Part shown: piece after piece, positions 1-8,943 of the stretch
Position numbering within the stretch: the stretch's first letter is position 1
Layout of the letters: each line of letters begins with the position of its first letter
Origin: Candidatus Zipacnadia bacterium
GTDB lineage: Bacteria > Armatimonadota > Zipacnadia > Zipacnadales > UBA5352
Assembly: GCA_029820295.1 (NCBI GenBank)
Contig: JALGVA010000013.1
Span: 1,142-54,544 of the forward strand
Direction: 5' to 3'
Length of the DNA stretch: 53,403 bases
Translations under genes and position numbers: made by a program
Notes under the pieces: model-generated
The model's database searches: none
Seen by the model: the letters and a program-made list of their open reading frames with translations, nothing else
What the model was told of the DNA's origin: nothing

Positions 1-2
1 CC

Positions 3-416
3 GAGCCGGGCGTCGAGATGGTGGACCTCGACACGCTGCTGCGCGAGAGCGACGTGCTGGCGATCAACATCCACCTGACCGAGGAGAACCGCCATCTCAT
101 CGGGGCGGCCGAGTTCGCGAAGATGAAGCCGACCGCGTACCTGATCAACACCAGCCGCGGGGGGATCATCGACGAAGAGGCGTTCGTGGCGGCGTTAGAG
201 AAGGGCACGATCGCCGGCGCGGGCGTTGATGTGATCGAGGGCGAGTGGCGCGATGACCTCGCCGACCACCCGCTGATCCGCTACGCGAATACGCACGAGA
301 ACCTGGTGATCTCGCCGCACACCGGCGGGGTGACGGTCGAGGCCCAGCGCATGACCATCGAGTTCATGGTGTGCAAGCTGATCGCGTTCATGGAGGCCCG
401 CGATGACCAGGAATGA
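3..416 (+). CDS. D-isomer 2-hydroxyacid dehydrogenase, C-terminal part (cut by left window edge)
   Basis: The reading frame is open from base 3 with no stop, so the gene begins outside the window and only about 137 residues are seen. They cover the second half of the NAD-binding domain and the return to the catalytic domain. The family hallmarks are visible: the LINTSRGG segment that carries the catalytic Arg (near bases 138-165), the GVDVIEGEW segment with the catalytic Glu (near 222-250), and SPHTGG with the catalytic His (near 310-330). Family members reduce 2-keto acids or oxidise D-2-hydroxy acids with NAD(P)H; the exact substrate cannot be told from this part. The end overlaps the next gene by 14 bases, so the two are probably translationally coupled and act in the same sugar-acid pathway. 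It could equally be annotated as a phosphoglycerate-dehydrogenase-like or hydroxypyruvate-reductase-like enzyme. Confidence 0.88.
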   Translation, partial: EPGVEMVDLDTLLRESDVLAINIHLTEENRHLIGAAEFAKMKPTAYLINTSRGGIIDEEAFVAALEKGTIAGAGVDVIEGEWRDDLADHPLIRYANTHENLVISPHTGGVTVEAQRMTIEFMVCKLIAFMEARDDQE

Positions 417-1182
417 GACGGTCGGGAGGATCCTCTGCCGCGGCTTCGTGCCCATCGTTATCCAGGACCGGCTGCCGCCGCTGGAGTGCCTGCGCGTCGT
501 GGCCGAGGCCGGGATTGAGGCGGTCGAGATCTCATGCCGGCACCCCGAGGCGCCGGCGCTGATCGGTGCGGCCAAGCGCGAGTTCCCCGGGCTGGCGGTG
601 GGCGCGGCGACGCTGCTCGAGGACGGGCGGCTGCGCGAGTGGGTGAACGCCACCGGGCGGCCGGTGCCGAGCATCGACGAGGTGGTCGATGCAGGCGCGG
701 ACTTCCTGGTGTCGCTGCTGCCCTTCCGCGCCGGGACCTTCGAGAAGTACGCCGACAGCCACGCGATCATCTGCGGCGTGGCCACGCCCGGTGAGGGCCA
801 CCAGGCGCTCGACCACGGCGCGAACCTGCTCAAGTTCGTCAACCCCAGGCTCCTCGGCGGTGCGGCCTTCTTCAAGGGCCTCGATCCGGCGACGTACAAG
901 AGCTTCCCGTTCTTCGTGACCGGCGGCATGCGGCCCGAGCTGCTGGCCGAATACATCGAGGCGGGCATCCTGGCCGTCGGTGCGGGCTTCGACCTGATCC
1001 TCGGGCCGGCGTACGAGGCGATGCAGGATGACTTCGACGCCGCCCGGCTGCGCGATGCGGTGGTCGCCTACCTCGAGGTGCTGGAGGCCGCCCGCGCCGA
1101 GCACCAGGCGCACATCCCGTTCGCGAGCGAGGATGCGGCCGCCATCGCGCGGGCCAGCGGACGCTGCCTGAATGTCGGGTGA
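403..1182 (+). CDS. KDPG/KHG aldolase-like protein (class I aldolase)
   Basis: This 259-residue protein has the (beta/alpha)8-type segments of 2-keto-3-deoxy-6-phosphogluconate aldolases, which split a 2-keto-3-deoxy sugar acid (phosphate) into pyruvate and an aldehyde. The N-terminal stretch has AGIEAVEIS with Glu42 in the place of the family's catalytic Glu. HGANLLKFVNP supplies Lys144 as the Schiff-base lysine candidate, followed by a GG phosphate-loop-like turn. It is about 45 residues longer than Eda, mostly at the C-terminus. The ATG at 403 has a GGAGG six bases upstream, lying inside the upstream gene. With a 2-hydroxyacid dehydrogenase before it and a Gfo/Idh/MocA oxidoreductase after it, sugar-acid breakdown is the likely role. 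The substrate and whether it must be phosphorylated are unknown. Confidence 0.8.
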   Translation: MTRNETVGRILCRGFVPIVIQDRLPPLECLRVVAEAGIEAVEISCRHPEAPALIGAAKREFPGLAVGAATLLEDGRLREWVNATGRPVPSIDEVVDAGADFLVSLLPFRAGTFEKYADSHAIICGVATPGEGHQALDHGANLLKFVNPRLLGGAAFFKGLDPATYKSFPFFVTGGMRPELLAEYIEAGILAVGAGFDLILGPAYEAMQDDFDAARLRDAVVAYLEVLEAARAEHQAHIPFASEDAAAIARASGRCLNVG

Positions 1183-1199
1183 CGCGGAGGGACAGTGAG

Positions 1200-2261
1200 A
1201 TGGCCGGGACGGTCGGGCTGGGCATCATCGGCTGCGGGCAGATCGCGCCCGCGCACATTCGCAACTCCCAGGACGACCCGCGCGTGCGCTGGGTGGCGGC
1301 CTGCGATGTGCGCCCCGAGGCCGTGGAGCAGCGCGCGGACGAATTCGGCATCCCCCACCGCTACACGGCGGTCGAGGACCTGCTCGCCGACCCCGAGGTG
1401 GACGCGGTGATCGTGGCCACCGGCCCGGAGGCGCACGTGGGGCCGGCGGTCGCAGCCTTCGAAGCCGGCCGGCACGTGCTCGTGGAGAAGCCGGTGGCGG
1501 TCAACGCCGGGCAGGTGGAGGCTATGATGGCGGCGCAGCGCGAGGGGCTGGTCGGGGCGTGCTGCTCGGCGCGCTTCCGCTCCACGCCGGGCGCGCGGGC
1601 GGCGACGGAGCTGATCGCCTCGGGCGAGCTGGGGCCGGTGCGCCGGCTGAGCGCGGACGTGCTGCTGCCGCCGCCCGCGAACTACGACGGCACCTCTCCG
1701 TTCTTCCTGCACCGGCCGGGCTGGGGCGGACAGGGCATACTGGCCGACTGGGGCTGCTACGACCTCGATTTCCTGCTGGGCATCGCCGGCTGGGCGCACG
1801 ACCCCGAGCTGGTGCTGGCCGCGATGGGGGGCGTGCCCGCGCGCTACCGGGCCATCGCCGAGCCGGTCAACGACGTCGAGGTGGGGGTGGCCGCGCAGGC
1901 GCGCATGACCGGCGGCGCGGCGCTCGACTACCGGCGCGCGACCTTCGCAGCGGTGGACGCGCAGCGCGGCGCGTGGCGCATCGAGTGCGAGCATGGCGCG
2001 CTCGACCTCGACCTCATGCCCGGCTCGCCGCAGGCGGTCGTGCACCGCTACGCCGCCGACGGCGTGCACAGCGAGACGCTGGTGGACGAGCCCTACGAGT
2101 GGCCGATCATCCACCGCGGGCCGGTGATCGACTTCGTCGAGGCGATCCTCGAGGGCCGGGCGCCGATGACCGGCCTGCGCCATGCGCTGGTGCTGCAGCG
2201 CCTGACCGACGCCATGTACGAGTCGGCGCGCACCGGCACGGCGGTCGTATGCGGCGGGTGA
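1200..2261 (+). CDS. Gfo/Idh/MocA-family NAD(P)-dependent oxidoreductase
   Basis: The 353-residue protein starts with a Rossmann fold (GIIGCGQIAPAH, residues 8-19) and has the family signature EKP at residues 96-98 (VLVEKPVAV). A C-terminal alpha/beta domain follows, as in glucose-fructose oxidoreductase and inositol dehydrogenase. A GTG at 1179 in the same frame would add seven residues, but GGAGG at 1186-1190 is correctly spaced for the ATG at 1200, so I chose that. The gene follows the aldolase stop by 17 bases and probably shares its transcript. Enzymes of this family oxidise or reduce sugars, inositols and their derivatives; substrate is not predictable here. Its stop faces the stop of the sialidase gene only six bases away. 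Confidence 0.9.
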   Translation: MAGTVGLGIIGCGQIAPAHIRNSQDDPRVRWVAACDVRPEAVEQRADEFGIPHRYTAVEDLLADPEVDAVIVATGPEAHVGPAVAAFEAGRHVLVEKPVAVNAGQVEAMMAAQREGLVGACCSARFRSTPGARAATELIASGELGPVRRLSADVLLPPPANYDGTSPFFLHRPGWGGQGILADWGCYDLDFLLGIAGWAHDPELVLAAMGGVPARYRAIAEPVNDVEVGVAAQARMTGGAALDYRRATFAAVDAQRGAWRIECEHGALDLDLMPGSPQAVVHRYAADGVHSETLVDEPYEWPIIHRGPVIDFVEAILEGRAPMTGLRHALVLQRLTDAMYESARTGTAVVCGG

Positions 2262-2267
2262 GCCGGG

Positions 2268-3395
2268 TCAGTCCAGCGCGTCCTGCCCGTCGGTGAGCCA
2301 CTCGAGGTTGAAGCGCGCGAAGGTGATCTTCTCGTAGCCAGGCGCGGGGCCGTCGGGCAGCCCGCGGTACTCGTAGAGCAGCCCGACGGTCATGTCCGGC
2401 AGCACGCTCAGGCAGCAGTAGGCGGTCGGGCCGGGGTTCACGACCTTCGCGACCGGCCAGCTCTGCCCCTCATCGTAGCTCAGGCGCACCGTCATGTTCT
2501 CGCGCGATTCGGGGTGCGCGGTGTTGGCGAAGAGCAGGCGGCTGCGCGCGTGGCCGTCGCGCCGGTCGGTCCAGCGGATGAAGCTCGCCTGGTTGCGCGG
2601 CTCGACCAGTGTCTCGTCGTCGCGCATCGCCGACCAGGTCTGCCCACCATCGGCGGTGGTCGCCACCGCCCGGCAGCGCGGTCCGCGCGTGCTGCGCATG
2701 TTCAGCATCAGCGAGCCGTCCTCCAGCTCGACCACCTGGCCCTCGTTCGTGTTGGGGCCGGGGCTGGCGCTTACGCGCCACGTCTCCCCGTGATCGTCGC
2801 TCCAGTAAAGGTGCGAGCCGTCGTCCCGGAAGTCCTTCGCGGTCCGCCGGTAGCCCGGCGCGATGAGCCGCCCGGCGCGCGTCTGGATGCCCATCCCCGG
2901 CCCGGCCATGGCGGCGATCCAGGCCGGATCCTTGACGGCGGGCGTGAGGTCGATCGGCTCCGACCAGGTGCGACCGTCGTCATCGCTGCGGATGGCGTGC
3001 AGGAAGAGCACGCGCCCCTGGTAGCCCGCCTGTGCGCCCCGGGCACGCTCGGGGTCCATCTCGCGCAGCACGGCCATGCTCGGATAGACGTGGTCGTAGA
3101 TGATCCAGACCGCGCCGGTCTGTCGATCTACGAGCATGCATGGGTCGCCTGCGGCCATCTCGCCGGGCAGGTCGATGAGCACCTCGCGCTCGCTCCAGGT
3201 CCGGCCCAGGTCGTCGCTGCGCTTGAGGACCATGTCGATGTTGTTGGGCGCATCGCCCGGGCGGTCAACGCGCGCATCGCACACCGCCAGCAACGTGCCC
3301 GCGTTGGTGGTCACCAGTGCCGGGATGCGGTACTCGGCGACACCATGCTCGCCGGCCACGAACACGTCGGTCTCCTCGAAGAGCGGCTGGGCCAT
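2268..3395 (-). CDS. Sialidase (neuraminidase)-family BNR-repeat protein
   Basis: This 375-residue protein is a six-bladed propeller of the exo-alpha-sialidase superfamily. Five Asp-box motifs (S/T-x-D-x-G-x-T/S-W) can be read: SDDLGRTW (residues 60-67), SDDDGRTW, SDDHGETW, TADGGQTW and SYDEGQSW. An N-terminal YRIPAL gives the RIP motif, whose Arg23 contacts the substrate carboxylate in sialidases, and CDARVDRPGD offers the usual acid/base Asp region. I chose the ATG at 3395 because GGGAGG lies about 8-12 bases upstream; an in-frame codon at 3434 lacks such a site. I see no signal peptide, so the protein may be cytoplasmic or exported by another route. Many environmental family members act on sugars other than sialic acid, so the activity is inferred. 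It is divergent from the LamG/phosphoesterase gene. Confidence 0.85.
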   Translation of the reverse strand: MAQPLFEETDVFVAGEHGVAEYRIPALVTTNAGTLLAVCDARVDRPGDAPNNIDMVLKRSDDLGRTWSEREVLIDLPGEMAAGDPCMLVDRQTGAVWIIYDHVYPSMAVLREMDPERARGAQAGYQGRVLFLHAIRSDDDGRTWSEPIDLTPAVKDPAWIAAMAGPGMGIQTRAGRLIAPGYRRTAKDFRDDGSHLYWSDDHGETWRVSASPGPNTNEGQVVELEDGSLMLNMRSTRGPRCRAVATTADGGQTWSAMRDDETLVEPRNQASFIRWTDRRDGHARSRLLFANTAHPESRENMTVRLSYDEGQSWPVAKVVNPGPTAYCCLSVLPDMTVGLLYEYRGLPDGPAPGYEKITFARFNLEWLTDGQDALD

Positions 3396-3470
3396 GGTCG
3401 GACGCCTCCCGCATCTGCCGTGCTGCTCGCGCACCAGTCATCGCGGTCCGCTTCGCCCGCCGGCCGGCGA

Positions 3471-3505
3471 ATCCTGCTCGCGCCCGGCGGCGGCAGGATG
3501 ATGGC
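3471..3505. promoter_or_regulatory. Candidate operator in the divergent sialidase / LamG-phosphoesterase promoter region
   Basis: The 153-base gap between the two divergent starts (3396-3548) holds a perfect 7-bp inverted repeat, ATCCTGC (3471-3477) and GCAGGAT (3493-3499), with a 15-base spacer. The right arm is part of GCAGGATGATGGC (3493-3505), which recurs exactly on the opposite strand at 8989-9001 in another divergent promoter region. A shared regulator is an inference; no -35/-10 boxes are convincing. Confidence 0.35.
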
Positions 3506-3548
3506 GGCCTCCGGGGAACTTGCCCACGCGGACCGGGAGGCGAGAGCG

Positions 3549-6500
3549 ATGACGGGCCGACAAACGTGTTGGGCGGTGCTGGCGCTGATGACGCTGGCGA
3601 CCTGGCCGGCGCTGGCCGACGAGGAGCAGGCGTACCAACCGGACGAGCACACGATCCTGCTGCTTCACTTCGAGGGCGCGGACGCGGAACAAGCCGCGGA
3701 TGCGTCGGCGTCGGCGCTGGGGGTGCAGCTCATGCCGCCGCCGCGCCGACCGATGCGCGAGGAGCAGGGCATGTTCGGCGGGTGCCTGCGCTTCGATGGC
3801 GTCAACGCCGACGAGGATGGCGACGGGCGCGGTGACGCCGACGGGCTGCTCATGACCGACGAGGGCGAGATGCAGCCAGCCCCGGGCCTGACCGTCGAAG
3901 CCTGGGTGCGGCCCGAGCGCATCGACCGCAACCAGGCGATCCTCAGCCGCTCCGGCGACGCGCGCTACTGCTTCTTCCTCTACGAGAGCGCGCTCTACTT
4001 CTCCATGCAGATCACGCGCGGCGAACAGTCCGACTGGGCGCGTATCAAGGTCCCGGGCGTGATGCAGGCGGGCGTCTGGCAGCACGTCGCGGTCACGTAT
4101 GACGGGACGGTGCTGCGCGCGTACCTCGACGGGGTGCCGATCGGCGAGGCGCCGGTCAACGGCGTCCCGACCTCCGGCAAGGCGGTGACCACGATCGGCT
4201 GCGACACCGACTCCCGACCGCTCGACGACGCCATCCGCGGCTTCGCCGGCTGCATCGACGAGCTGCGCGTGTCCAACGTCGCGCGCACCGAGTTCAACGT
4301 CTCGGCCGAGCGCACCGCCGCGCAGGAGGCGCGGCTGGCGCAGGCGCCCGCGCAGGCCACTGCCGAGCGCGCGCAGTACCCCGATCCGCCGCTGCCGCCG
4401 CTCAACGCCCGGCACGTGGTGGTGACCGGCCGCGTGCTTGACGACGCCGGACAGCCGCTGGCAGGCGTCCTGGTGAGCGATGGCGAGCACGTCGTGCGCA
4501 CCGACGACGCCGGCGCCTATCGCGTCGAGTTCAACCTCGAGGACCTGCGCATGGTCTTCGTCACGTGCCCGCGCGGCTACCGGCCCGCCGGGCCGTGGTT
4601 CGAGCGCATCCCGCGCGATGATGAGCAGACCGAGTACACCGCCGATTTCGTCTTCGTGCGCGATGCGGCGTCCGATCGCGAGGAGTTCAATTACCTCGCC
4701 ACCGGCGACACGCAGTTCAGCGACCTGGCGACCTTCGAGCAGCTCTGCGCGGAGTTCGACCAGCTCACACAGATGTCCGGCGCCCCGGCGTTCTTCACGC
4801 TCGCCGGCGACCTGACCATGTCCGGGACGCAGTGGCAGATGGACCTCTACCGCGAGGTCTGCGACGCCTCACACCTGATGGTCTACAACTGCTTCGGCGG
4901 CCATGACGGCAACTACGCCCGCGAAGCCGGCGCCCCCCAGGGCAGCGTTTATCACTATCAGAAGAACCTCGCGCCGGCCTGGTACTCGTGGGACTACGGG
5001 CCGGTGCATTTCGTGACCTACGTCAGCGAGACCAGCTTCCTGACCGCGCGCCAGCAGGCGCTGCAGGCCGCGTGGCTCGAGGCCGACCTGGCCGCCCAGC
5101 CGCCGGGCGCCCCCATCGTGATCGTGACCCACCAGACGCCGCCCAACCAGGTCATGGACGGCTGGCTGGAGCGCCACAATATCATCGGCGTGATGTTCGG
5201 CCACTGGCACCAGGTGCAGTCATGCGGCTACGCGGGGGTGCCCTACCTGGAGACCGGGCCCATGCGCGGCCGTGACTGGGGCGCGTTCACCCGCCAGTTC
5301 CGCGTGGTGAGCTTCGCCGACGGGCGGCTGGCGAGTGAGACGCGCGTGTGCGGGCAGGTGCGGCGGCTGGAGATCGTGGCGCCGCAGGGGACGGTCGCGC
5401 GCGGCGTGGTGCCGGTGCAGGTGAAAGCGTACGACACCACGCGCCGCGTGGCCGAGGTCACCTGCCACATCGAGGCCGGCGGCGAGGCCATCGACGTGCC
5501 ACTGACGCGCGCGGGGGCCTGGACCTGGCGCGGAAGCTGGGACTGCGCGCAGGCGCCCGCGGGCCCGATCGCGGTGAGGGCCGTCGCGCGCGATGAGGAC
5601 GGTGAGCAGTGGCAGACCACGCTCGACGCGAGTCTGGCGGACGCGCCTATGCCGGCTGTGCAGGTCGCGGATGACTGGCCGGGGTTCTTCCTGAGCGAGC
5701 ACTCGCGCGTGCGCGAGAAGCCGCTGGCCGCGCCGCTGACGCTGGCCTGGGCGGCGAACACCGGGGGGCGCAATACCAAGGCCGTCTCCCCCATCATCTA
5801 CCGCGGGCGCGTCTACGTGGGCGTCGAGAACAAGGAGATCGGCCACCCGGGCGCGGGCGTACGCTGCTACGACCCGGCCACGGGCGAGCTGCTCTGGCAC
5901 GCGCCCACGGGGGCGTCGATCTCGTTCGGCCTGGTGGCCGCCGAGGGGCTGGTGCACGCCATCGACTCGATGGGCGTATGCTACGCCTTCGACGCCGACA
6001 CCGGCGCCGAGCGCTGGCGTACGGACGTCTTCCCCCCGCCGGACGGGCACCGCAACGTGTGCTGCTGCCCGGAGCTGGCCGACGGCGAGCTGACCGTGAT
6101 GGCCGACAACGGCGACTGCGCGGTGCTGTCGGCGGCGACCGGCGAGGTGCTGCGGCGCATCCGCCCGTCGGGCAGCCTGGCATACTACGGCTTCCCCTCG
6201 GTGCACGACGGGCGACTGCTCGTCGGTGCCCGCAGGCAGGCGGTCGCGGTCGATGCGCGGACCGGCGAGCAGATCTGGTCCACCGAGATCTCGACCGGGA
6301 AGGCGGCGACCTGTCCCGTCCCGTATCGCGGCGCGCTCTACGTCAACGCGGCGACGCTGTCGTGCCTCGACGCCGAGACCGGCGAGCTGCGCTGGGCGCA
6401 GCCGGTGCCGGGCTCGGGTAACGGCATCGCGGTCGCGGTGCCTGCCGGCGACATCGTGCTGGCCAACGGCGCCAGGCTGCGCGCCTTCGACGCCGCCACC

Positions 6501-6782
6501 GGCGAGCCGCGCTGGGAGCATCAGTTCGTCTACGACGCGCAGGCGCAGCAGTCGAACCAGCGCCAGGCCCTCGCAGGGCAGTCCACGCCGCTGGTGGCCG
6601 GCGACGTGGTCTACGTCGGCTCCGATGACGGCCATCTCTACGCCTTCGCGCTGGACGGCGGCGAGATGTTGTGGCGCTACAACCTCGGGGTCCCGATCAA
6701 GGGCTCGCCGGTGGTCTCGGGCAACGCGCTCTTCATCTGCGACTGGGACGGCAACCTGTACTGCTTCGTCGGCAGCGACTGA
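3549..6782 (+). CDS. Secreted LamG / calcineurin-like phosphoesterase / PQQ-propeller fusion protein
   Basis: A 1077-residue exported protein with four modules. Residues 1-22 are a signal peptide ending in ALADE. Residues about 36-245 form a LamG/concanavalin-like domain (ILLLHFEG, GLTVEAWVRPE, WQHVAVTYDGT, FAGCIDELRVSNVAR). Residues about 290-335 resemble the N-terminal carboxypeptidase-regulatory-like module that precedes some calcineurin-like phosphoesterases (VVVTGRVLDDAGQPLAG). Residues about 380-550 carry metallophosphoesterase metal motifs: GDTQ, AGDLT, GGHDGN, VTHQT and GHWH. After a beta-rich linker, residues about 750-1077 are a PQQ-type propeller with repeated YDPATGELLWH-like blades. 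The upstream frame is open much further, but the signal peptide and GGGAGG eight bases before the ATG at 3549 fix the start. A phosphodiesterase or phosphatase acting outside the cytoplasm is likely; the substrate is unknown. Confidence 0.85.
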   Translation: MTGRQTCWAVLALMTLATWPALADEEQAYQPDEHTILLLHFEGADAEQAADASASALGVQLMPPPRRPMREEQGMFGGCLRFDGVNADEDGDGRGDADGLLMTDEGEMQPAPGLTVEAWVRPERIDRNQAILSRSGDARYCFFLYESALYFSMQITRGEQSDWARIKVPGVMQAGVWQHVAVTYDGTVLRAYLDGVPIGEAPVNGVPTSGKAVTTIGCDTDSRPLDDAIRGFAGCIDELRVSNVARTEFNVSAERTAAQEARLAQAPAQATAERAQYPDPPLPPLNARHVVVTGRVLDDAGQPLAGVLVSDGEHVVRTDDAGAYRVEFNLEDLRMVFVTCPRGYRPAGPWFERIPRDDEQTEYTADFVFVRDAASDREEFNYLATGDTQFSDLATFEQLCAEFDQLTQMSGAPAFFTLAGDLTMSGTQWQMDLYREVCDASHLMVYNCFGGHDGNYAREAGAPQGSVYHYQKNLAPAWYSWDYGPVHFVTYVSETSFLTARQQALQAAWLEADLAAQPPGAPIVIVTHQTPPNQVMDGWLERHNIIGVMFGHWHQVQSCGYAGVPYLETGPMRGRDWGAFTRQFRVVSFADGRLASETRVCGQVRRLEIVAPQGTVARGVVPVQVKAYDTTRRVAEVTCHIEAGGEAIDVPLTRAGAWTWRGSWDCAQAPAGPIAVRAVARDEDGEQWQTTLDASLADAPMPAVQVADDWPGFFLSEHSRVREKPLAAPLTLAWAANTGGRNTKAVSPIIYRGRVYVGVENKEIGHPGAGVRCYDPATGELLWHAPTGASISFGLVAAEGLVHAIDSMGVCYAFDADTGAERWRTDVFPPPDGHRNVCCCPELADGELTVMADNGDCAVLSAATGEVLRRIRPSGSLAYYGFPSVHDGRLLVGARRQAVAVDARTGEQIWSTEISTGKAATCPVPYRGALYVNAATLSCLDAETGELRWAQPVPGSGNGIAVAVPAGDIVLANGARLRAFDAATGEPRWEHQFVYDAQAQQSNQRQALAGQSTPLVAGDVVYVGSDDGHLYAFALDGGEMLWRYNLGVPIKGSPVVSGNALFICDWDGNLYCFVGSD

Positions 6783-6810
6783 ACGCACCTGCGTCCCCGC
6801 GCCCGCGCTT

Positions 6811-6924
6811 GAGGGTCTTCGCGGGAGGGGGTGCGGGGGAGGGCGGCTTCTCCCAGGAAGAAGGCCTCGCCCGCGTGCCGTTGCCGTTGCCGTTGCCGTT
6901 GCCGTCGCCGTTGCCGTTGCCGTC
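6811..6924 (+). repeat. Mosaic intergenic repeat, copy A (3'-part only)
   Basis: This copy lies in the 158-base gap between two converging genes. It keeps the G-rich entry (GCGGGAGGGGG), a second-hairpin region with CTTC...GAAG arms and the terminal hexanucleotide run, but lacks the GNA hairpin found at the matching place in copies B, C and D. Orientation on the + strand is the same as in the other copies. No T-run follows the hairpin, so it is not a typical intrinsic terminator. Confidence 0.6.
6877..6924 (+). repeat. Tandem hexanucleotide run (GCCGTT/C)8
   Basis: Eight units of six bases: four GCCGTT, one GCCGTC, two GCCGTT and a final GCCGTC. It forms the right end of repeat copy A and ends 17 bases before the stop codon of the DUF6785-like gene on the other strand. 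Copies C and D have only two units at the same place, so the run has expanded here. Confidence 0.9.
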
Positions 6925-6940
6925 AAAGCCGTCCAGACGC

Positions 6941-8917
6941 TCAGTAGACGAAGATCAGGTTGCCGGTGGCGCCGGTGATGGCGTCCACGATCAGCCAGGC
7001 GGTGCAGGCGAGGAACTGGCCGAGGAGAAGCCCGAGCATGAAGCGGATGGCGCGGTCGTAGACGCGGTAGCCGCCGTAGCGCAGCACTACCACCTTGATC
7101 AGCCAGCCGATGAGGATCGAGAACCACAGGTCCTGCACGGGCTGCGTGGGGGCGATGGCGTAGCCCAGCGGGTGCAGCGGCCAGCCGATGAAGCGCATGT
7201 GCACGGTGTTGAGCGCCCACATGATGGTTCCGCCGGCGACCATCCACAGCCACCAGCTCAGGCTGAAGCCGACCGGGTTCTGCAGCGAGGCGGCGGCGTA
7301 GGTGAAGGCGGCGCGTGGGCAGCCGCTGAACAGCCATGAGCTGAGCGAGACGCCGCCGCGGGCGTAAGACAGGATCAGCGTGGTGGCGGTCGCGACCAGG
7401 AGGGCGACCAGCAGCGTGGCCGCGGCCAGGGGCAGGAAGCGGCGGCGCGGCAGGCCGCTGTCCGCCCAGACCTTGAGCGAGTGCGCCGCGAAGGGCATGA
7501 GGAAGACGCGAATGTCGGCGCTCCACGCGAAACTGTAGGCCAGTGAGGCCATGCCCTTCGGCCCGACCCCGTGGCTGCCCAGCGCGTGCAGCACGAACGA
7601 CTGCGGGATGAGCGCCGCACGCGAGACCGGCACCCCGCCCTGCACCGCCGCGCGCGTGAGCGCCGTGAAGGTCACCAGCGCCGCGAACACCAGCAGCACC
7701 GAGCCAATGGCCGACAGCCCGCTGGCGGTCAGCCACCACACCATGCCGATCAGCCCCACGCCCAGACAGATGGCGCCGCCGATCATGGTCGCGCGGTCGC
7801 GCAGTTCCGGCGCCCCGCCGGGCAGCAGCGCGCGGAAGGAGCGCCCGATGTCGCCGCGTGCCGCCCACATGCTCGCGCCCACCAGGAAGATCATGGCGCC
7901 CATGGCCTGGTTGGAGACCGCCTGCGAGCCCGCCGAGTAGATCTCCTTGGCGCCCACCCCCACGCCCATGAGGCGCATCACCGGCGTCTCGAAGGCGCTG
8001 AACAGGGCGAAGAACCACAGGCTGAAGCCCAGGTCGGCGTTGATCAGGTAGGCGAAGGCGACCACCGAAAAGTTGATCCACAGCCGCAGCAGAAGTCGCT
8101 CCTGCTGCATGGGGATGAGCACGTCGTTACGCAGCTTGATCGCCGGGATGTGCGGGTAGTAGTGGTGCAGCCCGATCATCACCGAGGGCACGATCGCCAC
8201 CAGCGCGCCCATCCACAGCAGGCGGTTGCGCAGCAGGGGCGTGAGCAGTGCGCGCGGCGAGCCGTCGCGCACCATCTCCACGGGCAGGTACATCAGCGGG
8301 TAGACCAGGCGCTCGTGCTCGATCCACTGCCGGTGCACCAGGATCATCAGGCCGATGCTGGTGGCCGACAGCGCCACGGTGAAGATCAGCCACATGCCCA
8401 GCGGCAGCAGCCAGGGACGCCACGGCACGCCCGCGCCGGCACGCGTCGCCTCGTAGAACTCGCGCACCGCCTCCTCGTCCTGCACCGCGAGCCACTCGAC
8501 CGTGTTCTCGCCGATCAGCTCCTCCCAGTGGTTCTCGGGCGTGGCGTAGTACTGCGCGCCGGTCATGATGGGCAGGAGCTGGCCGACCAGGCCCCAGGTG
8601 ACCACCGACGAGGCCAGCAGCGCCGCCACGAAGATCACCAGCAGCTCGGAGCGGCGCAGGCCGACGCGCCGGCCGATGAGCTTGAGCAGCGGGTTGACCA
8701 TGGCGACGATCACGAAGAACACCGCGATGGTGCCGAAGGGCAGCGAGGTGTTGGCCGGACGGCTGCCGCGAATGACCAGGTTCGCGTAGGGGAAGAGGAA
8801 GCCCACCGCAGCCGAGACCACCAGGCTGAGCAGCACCACACGCGCGGTCACGCGCGGCTCCTGCGCAGAGCCGGTCGCGGCCGCCCGGTCGTCGGCGAGG
8901 TCGTGTTCGCGCGCCAT
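6941..8917 (-). CDS. DUF6785-like polytopic membrane protein, paralog 1
   Basis: A 658-residue integral membrane protein with roughly 12-14 hydrophobic segments spread over its full length, starting at about residue 25. It is a clear paralog of the protein at 12829-14802: both have ATPENxWEEL near residue 130, a W-x-E-x-L-x-YP cytoplasmic-loop motif, a WP-hydrophobic-HP-x-GYAI motif near the end, and a final LRYGG/TRYGG segment before the last helices. Proteins of this type (DUF6784/DUF6785) have no assigned function that I know; a transporter related to the oligopeptide-transporter superfamily is a guess. ATG 8917 is preferred over a GTG at 8935 because of the spacing from CCGGGA. It is divergent from the sugar kinase gene, suggesting joint control with it. 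Confidence 0.8.
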   Translation of the reverse strand: MAREHDLADDRAAATGSAQEPRVTARVVLLSLVVSAAVGFLFPYANLVIRGSRPANTSLPFGTIAVFFVIVAMVNPLLKLIGRRVGLRRSELLVIFVAALLASSVVTWGLVGQLLPIMTGAQYYATPENHWEELIGENTVEWLAVQDEEAVREFYEATRAGAGVPWRPWLLPLGMWLIFTVALSATSIGLMILVHRQWIEHERLVYPLMYLPVEMVRDGSPRALLTPLLRNRLLWMGALVAIVPSVMIGLHHYYPHIPAIKLRNDVLIPMQQERLLLRLWINFSVVAFAYLINADLGFSLWFFALFSAFETPVMRLMGVGVGAKEIYSAGSQAVSNQAMGAMIFLVGASMWAARGDIGRSFRALLPGGAPELRDRATMIGGAICLGVGLIGMVWWLTASGLSAIGSVLLVFAALVTFTALTRAAVQGGVPVSRAALIPQSFVLHALGSHGVGPKGMASLAYSFAWSADIRVFLMPFAAHSLKVWADSGLPRRRFLPLAAATLLVALLVATATTLILSYARGGVSLSSWLFSGCPRAAFTYAAASLQNPVGFSLSWWLWMVAGGTIMWALNTVHMRFIGWPLHPLGYAIAPTQPVQDLWFSILIGWLIKVVVLRYGGYRVYDRAIRFMLGLLLGQFLACTAWLIVDAITGATGNLIFVY

Positions 8918-8943
8918 CGTGTGTGTCCCGGCCACGTCCCTGT

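Noticed and set aside
6877-6924. Tandem repeats considered as a CRISPR array or a coding repeat
   Set aside because: Units are six bases without spacers, lie between two stop codons, and belong to the end of a dispersed intergenic element.
5220-8081. A 953-codon open frame on the minus strand across the LamG-phosphoesterase gene and part of the DUF6785 gene
   Set aside because: Composition is dominated by Arg, His, Gly, Ala and Asp with no motif. It is the antisense or out-of-frame shadow that very GC-rich genes produce, and it runs through two real genes and repeat A.
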